A DNA stretch of 64,000 bases, taken from assembly GCF_019649055.1 (NCBI RefSeq), contig NW_026570299.1, positions 1 through 64,000 of the forward strand. The letters run 5' to 3'. Numbering within the stretch: the stretch's first letter is position 1; each line of letters opens with the position of its first letter. The notes beneath the pieces are model-generated. The model did not search any database. It was not told where the DNA came from and saw nothing but the letters and a program-made list of their open reading frames with translations. The translations under genes and the position numbers were made by a program. Of the stretch, positions 23,284-34,800 are shown in pieces. This DNA comes from Paramacrobiotus metropolitanus. Taxonomy: Eukaryota > Tardigrada > Eutardigrada > Parachela > Macrobiotidae.

Positions 23284-23805
23284 CAGTTGTTCCATGTTCT
23301 CAGGCCTCCCGAGGCCGTTTTGTGTTGAGAGAGTGTACTGCATGTGTTGTGATGTTAATTGTTTTTTTCTATAAGCGGAATGGGTATACTAAAAAATATA
23401 CTTTATCATCGACTCAAGCATACCACGCAAATCTTGTAGCGCATGTAAAAACAAACGAAACGCATTTATGTACGGTTCTGTGTGAAAATTGCCAAGCTTA
23501 TTATGATGCGTGCAGAATGTCACAGTTGGAAGGGTTAATATTAGGTTCGGAGTTACGGTGACGATTGCCAACAAAACGGAAAGCGTGGGAGAAGGTATAC
23601 GTTATACAGCGAGAGCCAGAATACCAGAACTCGTTATCTCATAAAAGTAATAAAAGCTTTAATGCCTATGTTCGAGAAACGCCGACAAATGGTTTGGGCA
23701 TTGGCCAGCCTCAGCTCGGCCGCGGAGTTTCGTGGTATCGTCAGAACATGCACGGCCACCGATAAATTAAAGAGTGTAGGCGTATGCGCGTGTATGCCAT
23801 CGAAG

Positions 23806-23900
23806 ACACCTGATGCGTGGCCAGGTGTTCTCCCACTCCGAGAGTTGAGGCCACCACCTGATGCGTGACCAGGTGCTTCCCCCGATTCGTGGCCAGTGGG
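23806..23900. repeat. Short direct repeat CCTGATGCGTGGCCAGGTG
   Basis: Two to three copies of a ~20 bp unit (CACCTGATGCG, TG[GA]CCAGGTG, then CGTGGCCAG). Each contains CACCTG and CAGGTG half palindromes. It sits just before the start of block II. No function inferred. Confidence 0.6.
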
Positions 23901-23959
23901 ATGAGACTGCCTCCCGGTGGGGGGACTGCAGCAACGCGCATTCGTTCTACGGTAATTAC

Positions 23960-25600
23960 CAGGAGTTTTTATTGTTTATACTAGAATGAGTGCTGGTGTC
24001 GAGAGCGGTGTCAAATAGCCAACAGGCAGAACCGAAGTCGAACATCGCCGTGGTCCGTAGGTGTCCATGGCCTCACGGACCGGGGCCTTGGACATGGCCG
24101 AAATGGGAAGGGTATTGCCGTGGCCTTGACCGCGCAGTTGACAGCCAAATAAGCAGTGCAATAAAGGCGAAACTGAGAATTCGACTTCATAACGCCGGTA
24201 AGCGCGAACGCGACCATGCCGCTCCCAGCTTCAGACGACGGAAAAGCATCAACACTGGAGCATGACAAGATAAGAGTGGCTGATTCACCACGCAGCATGC
24301 AGGCAGTGCTGTTACCGCTGTGATAGTGCATATCAAAGCGTTCTTTATCTACAAAATTAAGTGTAGTTTTCCTCCAATCTGGCTCACCAAAATCGTAAAC
24401 ATCTTTTTCCTGTGCATTATTTTCAGTTTTGTTCATCACTCGCTGATAAAGAGAATCTGGGAGCATACAAAAAACGAATGCATACAAAAAACGAATGCTT
24501 CCGATATTTATTTGACATTATGGGTTTACGGATCACATGTACAGTACTGCACTACGTTGGCTTCTGGCGGATACATTTCTTATATTTTCTGGATTGCAAT
24601 TATATGTTGTGTAATATGGTGTTCAGGATGCGGGAATATGTTGCGAATTTTCCGATGATCATTCTGGCTTGGCGCATGACGCTTCCGCCCATATCACAAA
24701 ACTGCTTGTACGTACAATTATTTATAATTATTATTCATAAAGTTAGTATCTGTTTTTTAAGCTTAGACAACCGGCTATTTTCTTTGTGCTACAGGATAAA
24801 AAAATTTGTAGAAATATACGCAAAGCTTAATTCTAACAAGTTAGTTATAATAATATTATGCCAAAACCCATTAAAAAATATTTTCGGATCATGCATGCTT
24901 GGATCAAAATTCGAACCCCCGGTCTGATTGTACTGCCTGTAGTATAACCCAGTAGAATTTACGTTGTATCAATTATGTATACAACGATTTCCTAGGATGA
25001 TGTTTTACGGGGATAAATAAATATAAGCAGTTAACTGTGGTACGAGAATTATGCAATACGGGAACGTTCCTGTCATTTTACGTGTGTCGTGCACAAAACA
25101 GAAAACAGCACCAGCATCGGCTAATTTGGATGAGATATTGTTCTGTATAATCAGGCCGCCTATTTCTGCTGTCGGCTGAGGCTGTGAAATTAGTGTATCC
25201 CTATTATGATAAAAAAAATTGTAACTTTTGTTTACCGCCAATTAATAAAGATGACATGAAAGGGTAAAAACAGAAAAAGGTATTTTCAAACGAATTAATG
25301 GATCATTTGGAAATTAGCTGGCTTGGTTTTCATCCGATCTTGCAGAATTGCTCGTACAATCATACATATGAATACGCATATATTAATTATTATTGTACAG
25401 CATTTTTCCAATGTACCTGTAACCTGGATAATCTGCCTGTATTGCTCTGGAGATTTCAACTGAATACTTCGTACGAAATGTGAAAGCGCTGGGTAAATTC
25501 GGTAAATGCCCCGTACAACGCTATGCAAAAATCCGGAAGACAATCATTATTAAATATCACGTGAACCCCATTAATTAAACTGTTGAAGTGCATCCAACGA
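23960..25600 (-). other. Duplicated leader segment with decayed minus-strand ORFs (copy 2)
   Basis: Counterpart of 13500-14800. The longest minus-strand ORF (24487-24011, 158 codons) joins pieces that lie in separate frames in copy 1, and has no recognisable domain. Not called as a gene. Confidence 0.35.
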
Positions 25601-28426
25601 TTCCAACCATCACTGAATATCACGAGTTTATTTTTCGCGCTGCCTAATTTAATATTTTACTGTTTATTTGTGAATTGTGGTTACAATTTGGGATTTCGGT
25701 TTTTGATGTACGACTCAGTACGAGTTTTTCATGTACTATACGTCCTGGGTTAATATCCAACAAAATTAGCTAATTTAACACTAACGGTATATTATTGCAA
25801 GGAAAGTCTGCGGCAGTCTCCACTAGAGCAAAGCCGCTTTACTTTTAAAAAAGTGAGATAGCAATTTCGGCAGCCTTTGATGTTCAGTCGAAAACCTAAA
25901 CCAGACGTTCTTCCTGGAGAGAACAGCGCACTGGGCATTTTTTTATCTTCTGGCTGTTGGGAAGTGTCTGCTACCTAGTGGCTTGCAGCGTTTTTGTCCG
26001 TGTATCTGTATAGGAATTTGGCGATAAAATCAAACTTTATCATTACCATTAAACGAAAGTCGAAAAAAATGTTCTTTAAAGTTTCGTCATAACTCGTCAG
26101 TTTTTCATGTGCATAACCATGCTAATACGTCATCTGCATTGAGCATTCATAAAATGGAAACTGCAAAAATAGACAAATTTAAAAGGATTTTAAAAAAATC
26201 TGCCAAAGGCAGTCCGTTGCCGAAATGTAATGAAAATATTAATTATAATTTTGCTTAATTATTATGGTTTTTCTGTCTTATTGTTGACCTTAACCAGCGA
26301 GCGCTAGTAGAAGCCAGCATCTCGCAGATGTCTGGTTTTATTTTCTGTAATTCCTGATTTCCCCGAATTGTCTGGAAAGTTTTGGTGGAATTTCTGTCTG
26401 GAATTAGCGACGCGGGAATGGCAGTATACGTCATGGAGGTGTGGGTAGTCGGAACGCCGTGACGTTTCGCTGTGGGCTGGTACCGGCTCGATTGCTGCCA
26501 CCGCTAATTGGCTGTTGCAGTACGAACGCCTCCCGGTGTTTCCCATTTGCGCAATTTCCTGCGTTCGGGGCGGGGACATCTCCGTCAGCGCGATTAACGC
26601 AGGCAACAGGTATAGCCGTACGGCCGCGTGCATTCGAGCGGAGAGTCGAAATTTTCAGCCAGTCATTCCACTTGCTCAACGTTTCCCCTGATTTTCCAAA
26701 TTTTACCGTACGATTTCACGATTTTTTACCTCGATCATTAAACCGACTTTTTCGTTGTTAGAACTTCAGTAACGAGCAAAGCGTAAAACCATACTGATTT
26801 GTATAAAGCCCTATTATCATTGCTCCATAATATCACCACAGTCTACTACTGTAGTCCGTCTTCTTCTGTCTGCCGCTCTATCTGCAACTCGTCGATGTTA
26901 AAGGACAAAAAATGTAATTAGCGTTGCTCTCACTAAATGGAGTTGAGGAGATGGGGTAATAGAGTAGCTTCGAAGATTCAATTGAACCTTTTCTCCTGCG
27001 CATTATGATATACAGGCACTTTTCAATAATCCCAGACAGCGCGCTGCGCACACTATGATATCACTTTGCAGTAAGCCATAAAGGTGATCATTAAACCAAC
27101 CGTTGTACGTGTGCTTCCAGGTATCGAAAACCAGAGAAACGCTCCGACGCCATTCCCATGCCCCATCGTCCGCCTTCAGTGTTTGAAGATTTCCATTGGA
27201 TTCGGTGAGTGTTTTGGTTTCTTTCTGTCAGGATTTAGCTGTTTCCTGCAACTGCTGATAGCGATTTATGTGAATTTTCTTGAAATTTGCGTAGAAATTG
27301 GTACGATCTATTCGTGTGATTTTGGTACTTAATTCTTCCCCGTTATGCTGGCGAATATTTCGTATTTTTGTCTCGTCTAGCGTACAGCAACGTTTGATAT
27401 CGTTTCGATTTTTTATAACGTTAGTTTCTGTCTTGCTCAGTGCTGTTCAGAAAATGGAATTAAGCTAAGTAATAAGTCGTCAAGGGCACATTTTCTTCTC
27501 CTAGTTAGACCAGCCTTTAAATGCGTCCATTTGCGTAGAGGCTCGTTTGTATGAAATTGTACGGTAGCAGGAAAGTTTTATTAAGTAATGAATCGTGGTA
27601 CTATGGTATTAAAAGATAGGAGAGTTTTAATAGAAAATTTTCGTGTTTGTCTGGAAAACCGAAGAACCTCGGCGGCGTTAGGGTGATGCAAGCGAGCCGT
27701 GCGGTTCTTGTGTCGAGCAGGGACGTAGTTGCAACGGTTGGCAGCAAGTCGGGAAAACGGCGGGCTACTTTGCGCACGTCGCGCGTCGCGTACGGGCGCG
27801 TGGTGTTGGCGTTGCGCACATGTGAGCAGCGCGAGTAGGAGTTGCAATCGAAACCGATTTTTGAAATCAATTTTGAAATTTTCAGAATACCAAAAACATT
27901 TTCCAGTAGCTTTTAAAGTCTCCCAAATGGAGTTTGGCTACTGTTGCTCGATAATAATAATAATAGTACGTAATTTTGTTATTGACGCTAGTGTTGTACA
28001 TTGTGTACGTAGTGTTGCTTATCGTTACTTGGCACATGTACTGATGCAGTCGGGTTCAGCATACATACCATGGGCGTTAGATAAAACTTCTTAATATATG
28101 CACTCAATTAGAGTTTTAATTCCCTTATTAGTGCTTAATTTAAAAATTACTTAATTCCAAATTTCTGGTTAGAATTACTGACCTTTTTTTGTTATCGAAT
28201 GATAAGAAAGCATAGACCTTTACGCTTCGATTCTTTTAAAATTTTCGAAGTCCTTAATTAAAAGCGGCGCTTTTCATTGAATGTGTTAGTCTGCAGCTAA
28301 TTAAACGTTGGTTTCTTGCTGTTCGAAGTAATGTGTATTGTGTACATTGTTCCGCGTTTGTCACGTATCGGGACTATATTCAGGCCCGTCTTTATGGGGG
28401 GCGCACTGGCGCGCGACTTCTGTTTG
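25601..28426. other. Non-coding part of block II ahead of gene A copy 3
   Basis: Contains the GCGATTAACGCA leader (~26460-26700), the conserved possible first exon 27121-27204 (donor CG|GTGAGTG) and the GC-rich block (27650-27850). No open gene seen. Confidence 0.5.
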
Positions 28427-29790
28427 CAGTTGAGATGGCGCTGAATCTTTGTGTGTCCATGGCCTGCGCCTTTGCCGTCCCGTGCGTGATGATACGCCAA
28501 TAATTTCCACCGGAACCGTTAACGCGGCGATTTGGAAACTCACCGAGGCAGCGATGATCGGCCCTTGGTTTGCGCTGTAGTGGGCCTCGCCGAGGCCACA
28601 CAGTTCAAAACAAGGCCCGATCATGAACGCGACGGTGATCACGGCCCCCGTCATGACTTTCCTCGGCGGAGTTACTAGGGCGTTCGAAGTAAGTATCGGT
28701 TTTGATTTATGCGGCATTCTGCATTTTAATGTCAGCCGCTGGGTCGCGGCAAGCGTAAGTTAACTTGCAGCGTATTGAAAACATACTGACAAAACTGGGA
28801 GAACACATATTTTGCGAATGCGGCCGGCAAATTGGTAGTTAATAGTTATTCTAACATGCAATGAACAGCAACGAGCTCGTACTCGAACTGCAATGAGCTA
28901 GTACTCGTACTTAAATGGAAGTTAATACGGTACTCGTACTGACGTAATTAATAAATTCAAAAAATTTACCATATTTTTGGAAACTTCGTAATAACACCAC
29001 AGTGCCTTGTTATTAGTATGATGTGCTTGAGCACGACACTTTGATTCGATATTCCACTTGCGGGCTCTATTTCCATGGTGACTATTTGCGCAACGTATTG
29101 TATTGCAGATGAAGACCGGATCCCATCACCTCGTGGCCCGAGCGGGGATTATGCGGAAGCCCAGCCAGGTACATTCGCATTTGTGCTCAGTACTCTGTGC
29201 ATGTGAACCTTGAACTCGCACCATCTAACCATCATGGGTTATCTTCTTTAAAAATACTACTGCGTCGAAGGGAAGCCTGGCCGGAAACGCCCCAGGAGCT
29301 GAAGGCCAAAGGAAGCAGGCCCGCACATTAACGGAGACGATAACGTCTTGGTCGCTGTCCAAGCCGAAACCGAACGGCCACTTCCGTTTTGGAAACGGTA
29401 CTGGCCGTTCGGATTCGGCTGGACGATCAGATCCTGATCGCCACGCTGGACTTCATTAACGCTAAGCCGCAGACACTAGGCAACTGGTTGGAAAGATGAC
29501 GACGAAATTGTCGTCCGACATGGAAGGGATTCGAGTTCGGCTGGTAGAACTGTCCGCCGTCGTGGCCGGGCTGGCGGCCGAGGTGGAGCGCCTTGGTGTC
29601 TGGTGCTGAAGTTGGCGAAGAACGTGGGTGCCATGGCAGCCGACATGGCACTCACGTCCTTCGCCAACTGATGCGATGGACGAAGCGTGATGTGGCCGGA
29701 CTCATGCGTGACGTCGCAGAGCTAAAAGCTTTGATGGTCGGATTGTATGCCCATCTCTGCATTCCCGTGGTCGCGGCCCAGTTGGGAAAT
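28427..29790 (+). pseudogene. Gene A copy 3, broken by frameshifts and inverted duplications
   Basis: Exon 1 (from ATG about 28434 to donor 28689) hits a stop after VMIRQ and carries an inverted duplication (28554-28625). Exon 2 (~29109-29167) is open, but the next intron has lost its acceptor (TTTAAAAATA instead of TTTAGAAGTA). Exon 3 (~29255-29790) has frameshifts, two further inverted duplications (29357-29424 and 29610-29669) and no longer has the stop codon at the usual place. The splice donors GTAAGT and GTACAT are still present. Clearly a pseudogene. Confidence 0.9.
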
Positions 29791-29886
29791 ATCCCTGCTA
29801 ATTTTGCCCAGTATTTTTCTTTGTATGTATTTATTCCTTTTGGGTACAGTAATTTTTGGCGTTTTCTCGCCTGGTTTCTTCTGTTA

Positions 29887-30829
29887 CCGGGTCAAGAGCC
29901 CGTTTTTTGTTGTTCAAATATTTGTCCAATCAGCTCTGCTGCATGCTGTTCAAGCGGACATGCTTAAAAGCGTAAAAAAACGCGGTTTTGCCAGCCGGTT
30001 TCTGTTCCCGTATAAAAACTTGAGTATACCAGGGCAGCAGCAAGTGTTTTGTGACTTATTTTTCTAATAACTAGTTGTTAACAAGGAATCCTCCTTCCCA
30101 ATATTCAGGTGTTATGAACAAATTACATAATTATTTTAACAAATTTGGTTCACATTAAATTTGTTGCGCAGCAGCGGTCAAAAGTCGAAATATTTTCCAT
30201 TCTGTCATGGTCAGTTGCCGCATACCGGTTCCTTCAAGAGTGCAAGTAACTGCCAGTAAAATTAATCATAATTTTAATGGTTTATCGTAAATAGTCGAGT
30301 TTCGCGTTCGTAATGGGAATTAACGCATAAAATAAGTTTGATTAGGAACTTGGGAATCATGCGTGAACACCAAGCATGCACATGCTTACCGAAAACAGCC
30401 CGGCACGAAACCCTTTAATAAGAATAACTTTATTGAAGATATGTTCAAATACAATTTACTAAATGCAGCACTGAGCATGCCTCGTATTGTGCCATGACAG
30501 CCGGAGTTTCCGCTACCCAGCCGAATTGTTAATTGGATTGATTTTACCGATTACATAATTATGGCCATCTAAAAGTGGAATGACGGCTCACAAGACTCTC
30601 CAGTCTGTAGAGAACGATTGCTGCCTAAACTACAGGTCATTACCATCTTTTTGGGTACGTACCGCTTCATCGCTATGAAAAGTGCGACTATAATGTGATT
30701 TCCGCAGTATCTGGTGTTCTAAAAAAAATTCAAATTTTCCTAAGATTTGAGCTATTATGAAAGGGAAGACTTTGCAGTTACATACATAAAAAAGCTTATT
30801 GACTTATTTCGCAGCAAATTTTTCACGTT
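29887..30829. other. Spacer after gene A copy 3
   Basis: Keeps one CGGGTCAAGAGCCCG stem-loop with a T run (about 29889-29910). Otherwise AT-rich with no gene seen. Confidence 0.4.
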
Positions 30830-31228
30830 TTAATGGTCAGCAATAATTCTGAATTGCCGATATGTAAATCTTTTGCAGGAAGTACAGATACGAGCATATA
30901 AAGCATGCAGTAAAAAAAAGCTGTAGCTGTAAAAAGTAGGTCGTACATAAAGCATGCAGTAATCTACCAGTCTGTTGACTGCCCTTGTATCTTTCGTGAT
31001 CACAACTTCCATGTTTCCGGAAGCAGTTATTTAAACAGTGTGTCTCATGCCGCGTGTTATTTCTGAGTACTCAGCGAGTAAGCGACTCATCAGTCATCAG
31101 ACACCATCGTTAACGGTAGTCGATACGCAAAGGGTGTCCTAACTGCCAGCAGCGCTACAACGAAGCAAGGTAACTGTATACCAATTATCTTTGACAATCG
31201 GTGAGCGCTCCTCCGACCCATTATTTTG
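30830..31228 (-). pseudogene. Frameshifted counterpart of the small secreted-peptide ORF
   Basis: Homologous to 19544-19858. The start and signal-like stretch are kept (HRLSKIIGIQLPCFVVALLA). A one-base gain and an 8-bp repeat (CATCAGTCATCAG, about 31090) break the frame after LPLTMV. Downstream, RLVDYC persists in another frame. The start codon region lies ~0.6 kb from the cyclase start, on the opposite strand. Confidence 0.6.
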
Positions 31229-31827
31229 ATAGGCTGCGTGGCATTACATAAACGGACATGCCCCATTTGTGCCGGTAGCTCCGGAGCGGGACACCTCAAT
31301 GGAAATACGAAACCAGTGCGATTGTCGATGGAAGAGGACACCTTCCTGTGTCAGAGCTTTGAGCATTCAGCGCGGCGAGTTATCATTAAACGCCTCTTTT
31401 TTTATGCGTTCAAAATAATAAATATAATCGTAGCGACGTAGATAAGAACAACATACATAGCAATCCGCTGGATCCTAGTAGGGATTACGTCAGTATACAG
31501 TAGTCAGGTACCCAAATCAACTGCCTTGCGTCCCATTTACTAGTCTCCTTAAATGTTACAGCCAATGGCCGAGCGGGATCGAGGTGCAGGGCCGGACAGA
31601 GTATTTTCCGTCTGAGCCAGCCGCTTGTCTGTGTACTGTGCGACTTACTGTACATACGATGTACGTAGCCAAAGTAGATGCGTAACAAAATCGATTTGAT
31701 CGCTGATCACGCTTTATTCAAGTGTTAGTTCCCGCTGCCATCATTTACGGTTAATATTAGTATTTCTTGAAAGTTTATGCGGCGTTCTCGTAATGCACAG
31801 CGTGACCCTTGAGTGGCTCTTGCAGAA

Positions 31828-34800
31828 ATGTCGTATACAGCAATCGCTGTTGTGACCTTTGTTGCTGCTGTCGTCTGTAGCTCACCGGTGAACGTTATCT
31901 TATTCGAGATCGGTCTGGGTGGCAACCGCACCGCCACGTCGTATCTGAACGTGGCTCCCGCGTTCAGTCTCGCTGAACAGCAGTTAAATGCCCGCTATGG
32001 AGAGAATATGAAGTTCATGCACGTGCATAAATATGATAAGAATATCTCTGTATGTGTTCTGGACGAGAAAAAAGGAGTTATGGGCCTGGACACCAAAGCC
32101 ACGTTCTGGACAACCAAGTTTTATTACCGAGAACGCTTGTCTAACGATACCGTTATGGCCATCTTCGGACCCGGTTAGTGGCGTTCATTAATTTTTGCAA
32201 ATTGTATATACTTATTCAGTGCCTTTTAGTTTGCATGGTTGTACTGAATTGAAATTAACCGTGACCATAAGTTGTGATCGTTTAATTACTATTCAAAGTT
32301 AAGTATTTATGAAACCAACATGCCTCACCACACCGGTAAATCTGATTAGCGCTACTATGCGCCACTATGACATAACATTTAAAAAATCAAAGCAAGTTAC
32401 AACTTACGAAATTTCATATTAATTATATTTTCATAAATTTAATTGCAACAAGAGGTAGTACGTGCGTTGGTATAATTAGGAATTTGGAACAGTCATAAAA
32501 TAAATAAAATACATTGTTTTGCTTGGCATTGGCATTAGGATGTAATATACTCTGGTTGCCATCAAGGCAAAAGCATTAATCACACCACTGTTAGTGATAA
32601 AAGGATCAGATCTATTGCGTCTAGAATGTCCTTTCCGCGGTGCAGTTACAGTACACCAAATATTCGTTAGTGCTTATGGTTGGTACTTGGCAGTACGTTG
32701 CGCCCGTCTTCGTCGTTATCATTTAGGATTTAAATCGCTAGATTTCGAAATGTAGTTCATGGTCACCTTTCAGGTTATCGCGCAGTCAGCGGTATTAAAA
32801 TTAAATATATCGAGCATATGTTGTTTAACTGTTCTGCTGTAAGCAAATGGACCTGTTTGTAGGTTGCAGCATTTCAGGAAACTCTGTTGCCAGTTTAGCC
32901 AAAGGTCAGAGCATTTTTTAATCCTTACCTGAAATGCATTACGATTACTTTGTGAAGATAACTTGCCAATGCTTCTCTTGCAGCTTGGGACAAGCCTCTG
33001 ATCTTTGGGTAACAGCGCCTTTGTGTAGAATTTCATTACGGAAATAACCTCAGTTAACTGCGGATATGCACGCTTAATTTCAGGGTCCCAGGCAGTGCGC
33101 TGGCTTTCAACAAAACACGGTATCCCACCCTGACGCGTTTGTCGCCCTATACACCGGAAAACCTCATCAGCTTTCTCTTGAAACTTCTGGGGAAGTATCA
33201 GTATAATTCCATCGGAGTGCTTTGTGACGCATCCAATGATCACCTTTCTCTGTTCCTTCCTCTGTGCCTGGAGCTGAAAAATCCGGATAAGCCGATACTA
33301 ACCAAGAACAACATTAACGCATCGCATTATTTGGTCAACTCCGACGAGAAGAGGAATCTGTCCGATTACCTGGGCCAGCTTCGCTTGGTAACGAGAGGTA
33401 TGTACGCTTTTAACCAGGAATTCAGTGTTCGTGTTAATTTGACAATTTGTTCTGGACAAAAAACATAAAAATTAATAGGAGCGCAACATTGCAACAGCGG
33501 TTGATTTCAAACTGCTCTTGGCTTCTGCTTGCAGTGATTTTTATTGTTGCTGAAAGCAAACGCTTCCGCCAAATTATGGTACGTAAAAACATAGCTTTCG
33601 AAAATAAAGATTTAGATGATGCTCGACTGCAGAGTAAAAGCGAAAAAATATGAGCGATAGTCTACGATCAACAGCAACCGAATACCTATACCGAATACTT
33701 GTATACGTACTTCCGCTGAAAAAATTTGTTGCTTAATTTACAGTTAATGGCATCGGAGAAGAACATGACAAATGGCGAATATGTAAGCTTTTCCTAGGCC
33801 GTAGCATTCCTTGGCAGAGTTGTACTGGCTTTAGGAATGCAATACTTCAGCTGATTTGCAGGTTTATTTCGCCCTTGAAGTGTATCGGAGTCCGACATTC
33901 TTCGGCAACAGCTCGTGGAATACCGGCAACACTGATGGACGAGACGAGGTAATCCTCCGACGTATCGCAGGCAAAAGTAAAAAATATACTTAAAAAATAG
34001 GTAGAAACACGTATAACAGGAAATATGGATAGCAATAAATTAAATGGTACTAAATCCCAAAATTAAAAAAAAATAAGATCTGCTTACCGTTAGCGAGTCA
34101 AGGATGCAGATATTTAAAGATAAATTTGCTCATGATTCCGTGTTGGTTGAATGGGAACAGGAGGCCAAAGAAGCCTACAAGTCCATGTTTATCCTGTCAC
34201 TACGAGATCACGCCAGCGACAAAACTACGCAGCAGCTTCTTGTCAATATCTCCAGTAGCGAACCTTACACACTGAACGGCTCCCGACCAAACCAACGGGA
34301 AACTGTTAGCAACCGTCAAACCGAACTGTTGTCCGTTACTGTTGTCCGTTACTGCTGTGCGTAATTATTTTATCTGTAGGCTAACCCTTTTGCATTGGGA
34401 TTCTACGAGGCGCTTATGATTTACGGCCAAGTATGAATCTGTTTTTACTGCGTGATTATGTTGGATAAGTACTGACGGTTGAATCGTGCAGGTGTTGAAC
34501 GAGACCTACGCCAGCGGAGGCAATTTATCAGCCGGCGAACAGATATCCCATAAAATGTGGAATCGAACCTTCAATCTGGAGGGCAAACGTATTGTGATGA
34601 ATGCCAACGGCGATCGGGAATCGGATTATTCGATTGCGCAGATGGATTACAGTACTGGTCAATTCCAGGTTAGCAATGCATCTGTGTAAGGTCACTACTG
34701 CAGGTATGACCGCGACAACCAAAATCGAGAATGCTCTCAATCTACAGTTCAGTTTATGAAACGCTTCAGAGAGTCTCATACGCAAGAAACAACGAGATAA

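Larger units (their letters stand above)
20033..23594 (+). pseudogene. Receptor guanylate cyclase pseudogene (block I)
   Basis: Exon-by-exon counterpart of the intact gene at 31828-38560. Present: part of exon 4 (to 20293), exon 5 (20434-20477), 6 (20655-20693), 7 (20772-20861), 8 (~20989-21188), 9 (21275-21325), 10 (21531-21711), the end of 17 (~21755-21816), 18 (~22009-22328), 19 (~22396-22541), 20 (22649-22722), 21 (~22800-22992) and 22 (~23545-23594). Missing: exons 1-3 with the signal peptide, exons 11-16 with the membrane helix and most of the kinase-homology domain, and exons 23-24. Lesions include a 10-nt loss in exon 4, stops and a frameshift in exon 8, an 11-G run in exon 10, a 4-nt gain in exon 18 and a TAG in exon 20. 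It cannot encode a receptor. A MITE and a retroelement fragment lie in its introns. Confidence 0.9.
13488..23600. repeat. Segmental duplication block I
   Basis: Starts at the GGTAATTAC...GAATGAGTGCTGG landmark (13488) and carries, in order, a degenerate leader, gene A copy 2, a minus-strand peptide ORF and the receptor-cyclase pseudogene. Block II repeats this order from about 23948 to 38560. The blocks have diverged by many indels and deletions, so the duplication is not very recent, except where gene conversion has acted. Confidence 0.85.

Noticed and set aside
24011-24487. 158-codon minus-strand ORF in the block II leader
   Set aside because: The same sequence in block I is split into several frames, and substitutions are mostly amino-acid changing, so selection is not evident.
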